Of a stretch of DNA of 64,000 nt, positions 56,925 to 64,000 are shown piece by piece. Each line of letters starts with the position of its first letter. Position 1 is the stretch's first letter. Source of the DNA: Fasciola hepatica (lineage: Eukaryota; Platyhelminthes; Trematoda; Plagiorchiida; Fasciolidae); NCBI GenBank assembly GCA_948099385.1, contig CANUEZ040000028.1:2976001-3040000 (forward strand), read 5' to 3'. Below the pieces are notes generated by a model. It did no database searches. It was not told where the DNA came from and saw only the letters and a list, made by a program, of their open reading frames with translations. The position numbers and the translations under genes were made by a program.

Positions 56925-57055
56925 ATGGTTCTCCAGCCGAATAAACCAGCACCCAACTTTAAGGGTACTGCAGTCGTGGATGGAACGTTCAAAGAGATAT
57001 CGTTGAAAGATTATGAAGGGAAATACCTATTGATATTCTTCTATCCAGCCGATTT
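56925..57055 (+). CDS. Peroxiredoxin exon 1
   Basis: ATG at 56925; 43 codons plus two bases ([20 protein letters not shown] and on to FFYPADF); donor GTAAGT after 57055. Confidence 0.93.
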
Positions 57056-59599
57056 GTAAGTTCCCATTATTTCATTTTATGGACTGACGATTAGCTTGAT
57101 ATCTCGAAATTTGTTTGCCATCACTACGTTACCTGAGATGCATTCTCTCCCAATGGGTCGTTAGAACTCGACTAACTTATTTGAAGACAGTTGGCGTACT
57201 AGTTCCTTTCGTTGAAACATTCATTGCATTTTATCGAAATGTTTCCACTGCGTTATAGAAAGACTGACATTTAAAATCTCGTTTCTTTCCTGTAAACTGA
57301 GATCACTACGTAAGAACCAGTTCAGTCCATTCAACCATTATTCTCGTACTTCCGTACTCTGATCTCGGTTGCTACCTTCCAGCATCGTCGAGTAGAGGGC
57401 ATAACGTGAAACCGGAGATGCGGAAGTCACGAAGACCAAGAAAGTGTTCGAATGCAATTACGCCACCATCTGCGACACCTGACCACATCACTTAATGTCT
57501 CCAATCATCTGATAGTCGGGTCACGTGGACCCCAACCTGGAAGTCTAACCAAAGCTCCTGGTTAAGGTTTTCATACCTTTCTGGCGTCATGGACTGGTCG
57601 CCTCAACCTATCTTCCAACCATTACCTGTCTCGAAGAACAGCGTAAGCCGAGGAAGTCTATCGGTGGTCGTGCGTAACGCCTGACCCAGCCACCTAAATC
57701 CCTTTAAAATCAGTGCATAACCACTGGCTCCCAGCAACCCACACCTAACTTCAGTATTGCTAATACGATATTCCCGCCATATTAGGGCAATGCTACGGAG
57801 GCATCGATGCCCAGACACCGACAATCATCGCCTTATTTTTTACCCATAACGGTTATGCTTCTCAGCCGTATAAAAGAACCGATCTAACCGTCGCAATGTA
57901 CACTGGACCCTTGACAGACAATCGGATGTCACGCCGGCGCCACACGTGACTGAGGTTGGTAAAAGCCAAACGCGCCTTCAGTATGCGCGATGACATTTCA
58001 TCTGATATCTGCCCCTAGTAACAAAACCTTTCTACTTCAGCGTAGGAATATTACAACTGTTATTTATTTGAAACACTGTTGTGATTAAAATCTCGAACGA
58101 AATTTACTCGAAGTCTGTTAGAGAATAGGTGAGTTGCGGCGCAAATTCTCACACCAATAATTTCCTATAAATTGAGCTGACGCGTGATTGTCTGGTTTGT
58201 CTAAAATTATTACAACTGATATCCCACCTGCTCCCGTTATTACACTCCCGTATACACCCTCGGAACGACAGCACATTTGTTTGCCCCACAGAGATAATCG
58301 CCTTCAGCGATCGAATTCAGGAATTTCGGAGCCGAAACTGTGAGGTCGTAGCTTGTTCAACCGATTCCCAGTACTGTCACTTTGCGTGGACCAACATCGA
58401 GCGCAAGAAAGGTGGACTTGGAAAAATGGAAATTCCGTTGTTGGCGGACAAGACCATGCACATTTCACGGGCTTTTGGTGTCCTGGATGAAGAAGAAGGT
58501 GATACATTTCGGTGAGCAGACCTGAAGACCATTGATGTATGTATGGTAGTTTATTTTAGCAGAATTCACAACAGCATAGCACAAGCACACAAGGGCTTCC
58601 TGGATGCCGCCAAATACGAGTCGTTGGTACTATCCTCGAGGGTACTGAACTTCAGAACAGTGAAAAATTTTCGGATTGAGATACGATTACACCGTTAAAC
58701 TGTTAAACCAATCGTATTACAAACACAAACGGTTCCTCCGGTACCAAAGCAATGGTCATATGTGCCAATAAATATTAGGTCACGTTAGATGTTCATTGTA
58801 TGGACTGGTTAGCCTATGAAAATCGGATAGACTGACGGCATAATTTGGTGTCACAAACGGACGAAGATTTTACGCATCCTCCTCGTTCGGGTTACAGTTC
58901 CGCCACGAAAACCAAATTTTATGAATCAACCTTAGTGTTCGACCCCACTAAGGCTGAATGAAGATGTAAATGTACAGTAGGCTTATGCTGCGGCTAGGGT
59001 TTCATTCGACCTTCGTTGTATCCCCAAACAATTCTACACTTCATTGCGACATGATTGTTTTGCCTAGAGGCAACGACCAATGGAGTTCACTTCTTGTCTT
59101 TTTATTGTATGGCACGGCAATTAAATCGAAGGAATAGTTATTCTCATGACAGAACACGGATCTCTAGCGTTCACCTTTATAGGTTCAGAACACCACGAAC
59201 ATGGATACTAACCGATGGAACCAAGTAACATTCGTGGATTACTTTCAAAGAGGAACGCCTAACCTGTGACAATTTGCAAACCGTACTTGTCAGTTGGTAT
59301 AGTTATTAACCACTTATCTTTGATCACTGTTCAGCGCTACATACTGCTGGCTGAATAACGCTTTCAAATCCCCTCTATTCAGTGGCATGTTCATTATCGA
59401 TGGAAAAGGGATTTTGCGCCAAATCACCATCAATGACAAACCTGTCGGTCGTTCGATCGACGAAGCTATCCGCCTACTGGATGCCTTTCAGTATGTTGAG
59501 AAGTACGGTGAGGTCTGTCCAGTCAACTGGAAAGCAGGGAAGAAGACGATCAAACCAGATATGAAGGCCAGTCAGGATTATTTCAAAGAACAAGCTTAG
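56925..59599 (+). CDS. Typical 2-Cys peroxiredoxin (thioredoxin peroxidase), three exons, complete
   Basis: Reduces hydrogen peroxide and organic hydroperoxides with thioredoxin as donor; no signal peptide, so probably cytosolic. Exons 56925-57055, 58272-58511 and 59383-59599 join in phase (2, 2) to give 195 residues, the usual family length. The peroxidatic Cys lies in DFTFVCPTE (about residue 48) and the resolving Cys in GEVCPVNW near residue 170. The conserved Thr and Arg contexts are present. Both GGLG ([17 protein letters not shown]) and a C-terminal YF (QDYFKEQA) are present, the pair associated with peroxiredoxins sensitive to over-oxidation. The first exon junction falls inside the active-site loop, between Asp-Phe and Thr. 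Intron 1 (1.2 kb) contains an antisense RTE fragment. No disruption is seen, so the gene should be functional. Confidence 0.95.
57360..58035 (-). mobile_element. RTE-type LINE 3' fragment in peroxiredoxin intron 1
   Basis: Matches 15861-16369 and 29700-30380. Shared blocks are GGTCACGTGGACCCCAACC and GGAAGTCTATCGGTGGTCGT-like, followed by the CAATCGGATGTCAC block seen at 30370. On minus the frame 57824-57603 reads [20 protein letters not shown], the RTE thumb/C-terminal region. It is antisense to the host gene and 5'-truncated. Confidence 0.85.
58272..58511 (+). CDS. Peroxiredoxin exon 2
   Basis: Acceptor ACGACAG, donor GTGAGC. It contains the active-site Cys (TFVCPTE), the [13 protein letters not shown] block and GGLG. 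The frame is open to the donor and ends in phase 2 inside an Arg codon. Confidence 0.93.
58512..59382. other. Peroxiredoxin intron 2
   Basis: No repeat or coding signal recognised. Confidence 0.5.
59383..59599 (+). CDS. Peroxiredoxin exon 3
   Basis: Acceptor CCCCTCTATTCAG. It encodes [20 protein letters not shown] through the resolving-Cys segment to the stop TAG at 59597-59599. Confidence 0.95.
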
Positions 59600-59654
59600 T
59601 AGATGTAATCTGTGAACGTTATTCGATTTAGTTGATCATTCACATTGAGATATA

Positions 59655-59660
59655 AATAAA
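59655..59660 (+). terminator. Poly(A) signal of the peroxiredoxin gene
   Basis: AATAAA 56 nt after the stop codon, giving a short 3' UTR. Confidence 0.7.
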
Positions 59661-59699
59661 CATAGTAATCTGGCAATGTTTTCCATTTCTGTTCTACTT

Positions 59700-60800
59700 A
59701 CTTTTGTGTGGTAAAACTATTAAAAATAATGATCAGAAGAGGGATATGATGAAGAACTTAGCATTCAAGGTGTGCCTAGGGAATATTTGCGGGCTTTTTG
59801 CCGGTACGTTTACATCACCGAATATTTTCGAATCAGCGGGTGCAAGCTATGATCCTTGAATCTCACCAAACAAGTATAAAAACCTTAAAAGACGGAGTTT
59901 GCAAACACCCAACTCCAAAGTTGGTGATAATGTACACAGCGCGCCCATTCTTCAATTTTTTTTGTTCACGTCAACCGGAAATAGCTGTTTATCAAAAAGA
60001 ATTTTGAGCAGTATTTTCCGCTCATCACTAAATTAACCGTTTTCAAAATAGACACATCTTGACTAGCTGGTTATCAAAATCACCTAGAACGCGTGAAAAG
60101 CAGTTCACGGGGCACTACAGAGGTTATCGCTTCGCTCAAAAACAGTCCAGGTTTGAGAAACCGGTTGTTGGAACTCTGTATCATACTTTCAAGTCACTAC
60201 ACGAAGAAACTATTTATGCCAGTTGTAAACCAATTCAGGTCGGTGGTGAAAAGGAATAACCTTTGCTAAATGTTTGTTAACACGTCTGATCAGCTTCCTG
60301 ATATGGATCGTCAGATTTTAAAAAATCTAGCCGCCTAAACTAGAAATAATAAACGGTACAATACGGATGCAACGCGTGGGTTTTGTTGAACTCGAAAAGC
60401 AGCAATTAAATCCAGGTAGTCCATCCGCCCATGTCCCATTTCAAGTCTACTAGGTCGTTTCAATGGTCGTCATGTTGTGAGCAATTTACACCGGGGGAAT
60501 TCGAGCTTTCCCTCCTATTAGCAACGAATGAAACACACGGAACTCATAGTGTGTCGCAACTTAGTATGCAGTTGGTTGATCTAAACTCTGTCATTTTCGT
60601 TAAGGCAGTGAAAAAAATTGCATTTGAGAAAACGTCGCCGCCGCTATACTATGAAAATCTTTACTAGCCTGAATACATAGTCTTCATAAGATTAGGATGG
60701 AACTGGAAATTTCGAAATTCATCCTCCGGTGATTTTATAATGGGGGTGGGGGGAGGCGAGTTCAACAAACGGAAGTGATCTTTAATGAACCCGATAGCTA
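59700..60800. other. Unassigned DNA downstream of the peroxiredoxin gene
   Basis: The 78-codon frame at 60431-60667 and the 66-codon frame at 60059-60259 have no motif or splice support. A G-rich run (GGGGGTGGGGGGAGG) lies near 60741. Confidence 0.3.
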
Positions 60801-60804
60801 TACG

Positions 60805-60885
60805 GCGACGGCTTAGTCGACAGAGCAAATGCCCGGTTAGCGAAAGGTCATCGGTCCGATTCCGAGAAGCGAAAAATACAACCGC
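60805..60885 (+). repeat. tRNA-like sequence, possible SINE head
   Basis: D-arm-like GGCTTAGTCGACAGAGCA and a B-box-like GGTCCGATTCC at 60853-60863, spaced as in a tRNA. The acceptor stem is poor, so a tRNA-derived repeat is more likely than a tRNA gene. Confidence 0.45.
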
Positions 60886-60889
60886 ATTT

Positions 60890-63200
60890 CTTATTGCATG
60901 TATTAAGGAATAACACAGAATTCCTTCAACATCCTGCAGCAGACTTCACCCTCCTCTGAAAAGTACACATCATAAGGAAAGATGGCTAACAGAAAAATCA
61001 GTGGCAGTATTCAAATTTTGACTTAATACTTGTTTATCTTCGATTTTTCCTAATTTATGAGTTGATCCATCCAGTGGTATCAGTGTCCAACTCACCGTTG
61101 ACAATTTTTGGAAGCACTGCACAGCTGTTATATCCTTGATAAGAACCATCAGTACTGCGTATTCGCTGAGTCGAAAACGTCAGCTATCAGGCCTTCCGTA
61201 CAGACCCTCAACCGCTTATTTCCTATCAGTACATAATACAACACCAATTCTTTGGACGGTAAGAACTCATAACACACAGCGGTGGATCGATATGATGGGG
61301 TTCTTTCCTCATTCCCAACTTCTACTCTCCCGATAATCTTATCATAGCAACTAATACACCCAGTTTCACGTGATTACATATCAATCCAGAATTACCTTAC
61401 AATAGAACTGAGCCATATGAAATCTGATTACCACTGTCTGTGGTATAGTACGGAAATGCCGGAAAAGAAAGCATTTGAGGAGGAAATATTGTCATTTGAA
61501 TTTCAACGACCTTCGTATAAAAGTAACAAAGGGTAGTGCACCGGCCAACGAAATCTGGAGCAGAGGGCGTGAAAGGAATGAACTGAAATCGTATTGTATT
61601 ATATCCCAAAAGAAGGAAACACGAGAGCATCTCAAGAATGCCCAGTCTTCAGATCCTTCCGCTCATAAAGAATACTTTGCACAGATATCTAGAGACAAAG
61701 GAACCTAACTCTGGATAGCCAAACAAATAACCCGAAAACCTATCCGGTTTACAGAAAATAACCAAATGCAGAACACCTGTATTTTAAAAATGAGGAAGAG
61801 GGTAATAGAAAGATCAATTATTAGTCTCATCAGTTCGTGCAACCATCACAACGTTCTCCGCCGTCACATTGGTGGAGGTATACGGAAGTAATTTGGCATC
61901 AGTGAACTGTAGTTCGTTTTGTACGAAACACAACCGGCCCCAGTCAATCAATCGTTTGCAGGTTCGCCCAATCAACGTTCGTTTTTGTGGACTGATGCTG
62001 AATGGGCGAAATGAATGGCCGTGAATAGTTCGATCACACAAAAGATAACTCTGTGCAGCGCAAAATGAGATACGAATGTGGAACAATCATTTACATGAGA
62101 AAAATATTACTGTGTTACCGACTATAAGATGATTCAAGTCAAAATATTTGGCGAAAAAGAGGTACGTCGGAATTCAATACTATCTCAAAAGGTAGACAAT
62201 CATTGGGATTTGAAAGGCCCGGTAACGAGATGCATTCTCCGACCACACAAAGATTGACTTGAGGTGGACTGGACATATACTTGAGACCAATGACCAGTTT
62301 TAATATGGTTGAACAATTTTCCTGTTCAAGTGTATGGTTCCCAGTGAAAGAACTGTTACCAGGCGCGTCTTCTGGACTATAACGCTAGTAATCACAACAG
62401 CAACAATACACCTGACGAAGCCTCCAGCTATTAGTACGTATATATTAAAGGGTTTACCGAAGATTGGAACATAGCACATTGCCATTATTCTATTATCATT
62501 TATGCACCAGGTGGGAGAAGGCAAGTCGTTGACATCACAATAATGCTGACACCATGATTGTAGGCACGGTGCACTTGTGTATTAATCACTACTTACATCA
62601 AGAAGGGGATTTACCTAATGAAAGCTTCGTTTGGTGTTTTTAATCGACGGTGCACGTTTAACCTTTATGCAACTAACAGTTTCTAAAAGAAATATAGGAC
62701 AATGGATACTGGAAGTTTCGGCATGAAAGGATCATCTTCGTCCATGTACTTCAGGACTAAATGACTACATTGTATTCATGGTTCAGTAATCTTGATGTGG
62801 ATATCCTCCTCTCATTCCATCAAAGCTGGATGCATGTACTGAATGAGCATTATTCACCAATAAACCATCTGTTGAACAGGATACCAGGGAATAGTCGTTG
62901 CCGCGAGTGGCACCTTGGAGCTATAGGTGAGTGCTGAATACCAGGTGAAGACTGAGGACTGACGAGAAGTCTCACGAAGATACGACAGTCCATCAACTGG
63001 AGCTGCTTCTCCAATGTCAGACGATATCCTTGACATTGTGCAGAAGAACAGTTCACGATGTCAACTGTGTGTACTTTAAACGCAATGATCAGACGATACC
63101 GTTTTGTGCTAGTGATTCTGTATAGTTAATTGGATTTTTAGTGAATGATGTGGTGATCAAAATCCCGGGAAACACGAATTAGATATCTACATTACTTAGT
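60890..63200. other. Unassigned DNA
   Basis: Scattered short frames on both strands; no splice-supported exon and no repeat partner in the window. Confidence 0.3.
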
Positions 63201-63222
63201 AAGAACATGATGAATTTCAGTT

Positions 63223-63516
63223 TCAGTTGTTCAAAGTTTCACTGATAAAACGGTTTTTTAAAAAGTACCAAGCAAACGGAGATGGCTGAGTTGCTTTATG
63301 ACCAGCTTTTGAGGGCTCTTCGTTCGACTTGCCCACTCCATTGTTCACCGGACGAGATTCGTCAGTTTGTCGGACTCTGAATCCGCAGGTAGCCCAGCTA
63401 GGTAAACGCGCAGCGATCGCAAATTCTCGTGCCGTGACACCCGCGTCCCGCTCCAGCCACGGGCGACCGACTGTTTCCTCCCAAGAGCACTGGTGGTGAC
63501 AGCACACGGCAAGCAT
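63223..63516 (-). other. GC-richer block with 97-codon minus frame, unassigned
   Basis: Base composition contrasts with the flanks. The frame (GVTAREFAIAARLPSWATCG; VNNGVGKSNEEPSKAGHKAT) looks like translated repeat rather than a gene. A TTTCAGTTTCAG tandem at 63218 matches the RTE 3' tail motif. Confidence 0.35.
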
Positions 63517-63519
63517 CAG

Positions 63520-64000
63520 ACCAGAAATTCTGTCAATTTAAGAGCATACAAAGGAATAATAAGCCACAGAAGCGGATAAATGAAAGCGAAGAGTTCGGAC
63601 AAAAAGGTGCACGATGATTAGCAACACCAGTCCGATTGGTTAAATGAACGCGGAAGATGCTTATGCAAAACCGTGTGAACAGATATCGAACCAAATCAGG
63701 GACGTCGCGGTCCATTAAACAACCAAAAGTGATCACAAAAGATCGATCAACACTAACAAATCAAACCGAATGACTGAGATTCGAGAACAACGCGACTTTT
63801 GGATTTTGCATATTAAACTTTTCTAACACTTATTCAATCAAAAAAACCCATCGCGGTTTTCGGCGACGCGGGCTGGAGACACTGGGGGACAATTTTCGAA
63901 ACTAGCCACCAATAACCAACTTGTTCTTTGTAAGATTGTAATGGGCTACTTCCCCAACACTGGAAAAGAGGTAACACTTTTGTGCTTCGATAAAAGAGGG
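63520..64000. other. Unassigned DNA at window end
   Basis: No supported feature. Confidence 0.3.

Overview
The window looks like a nuclear contig from a flatworm, most likely a digenean trematode. This is inferred from three things: split genes with both tiny (38-62 nt) and very large (up to about 10 kb) introns, a mixed load of degenerate RTE, CR1 and Penelope-type retroelements, and a platyhelminth-like typical 2-Cys peroxiredoxin. There is no prokaryotic signature (no operons, RBS or CRISPR). Most long reading frames are shadows or transposon debris, so genes were recovered by joining open segments at GT/AG sites with matching phase.

Layout. 1-3.5 kb: two CR1-type LINE remnants, one with its 3' end duplicated as a 92-bp inverted repeat. 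3.5-6.1 kb: AT-rich DNA with a (TATAA)n minisatellite. 6.2-9.7 kb: a minus-strand multi-exon gene (gene B) with microexons and very short introns; its product is not recognised. 9.7-17 kb: mostly unassigned, with a Penelope-like fragment, an RTE 3' fragment abutting a tRNA-Leu-like sequence, and one copy of an unnamed dispersed repeat that has another copy at 44-45 kb. 17.3-50.5 kb: a plus-strand gene (gene A) of about nine exons spanning 33 kb. Exons 2 to 6 join in phase, exon 7 joins if its inner acceptor is used, and exons 7 to 9 join in phase. The protein would be about 630 residues, mostly helical with a C-terminal coiled coil, and is not recognised. Its introns hold most of the window's mobile DNA: a Penelope-like element meeting an oppositely oriented RTE copy, a rearranged double RTE insertion, a CR1 copy, an RTE 3' fragment and several tRNA-related repeats. 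50.5-56.9 kb: intergenic, with a 91-bp (TA)n tract and a second copy of a tRNA-like repeat. 56.9-59.6 kb: a complete three-exon 2-Cys peroxiredoxin gene whose first intron contains an antisense RTE 3' fragment. 59.7-64 kb: little that can be assigned.

The three genes show no functional link. The most useful results are the reconstruction of genes A and B from scattered in-phase exons, and the structural oddities among the retroelements (inverted 3' end, RTE copies missing complementary parts, a palindrome in only one copy of a repeat).
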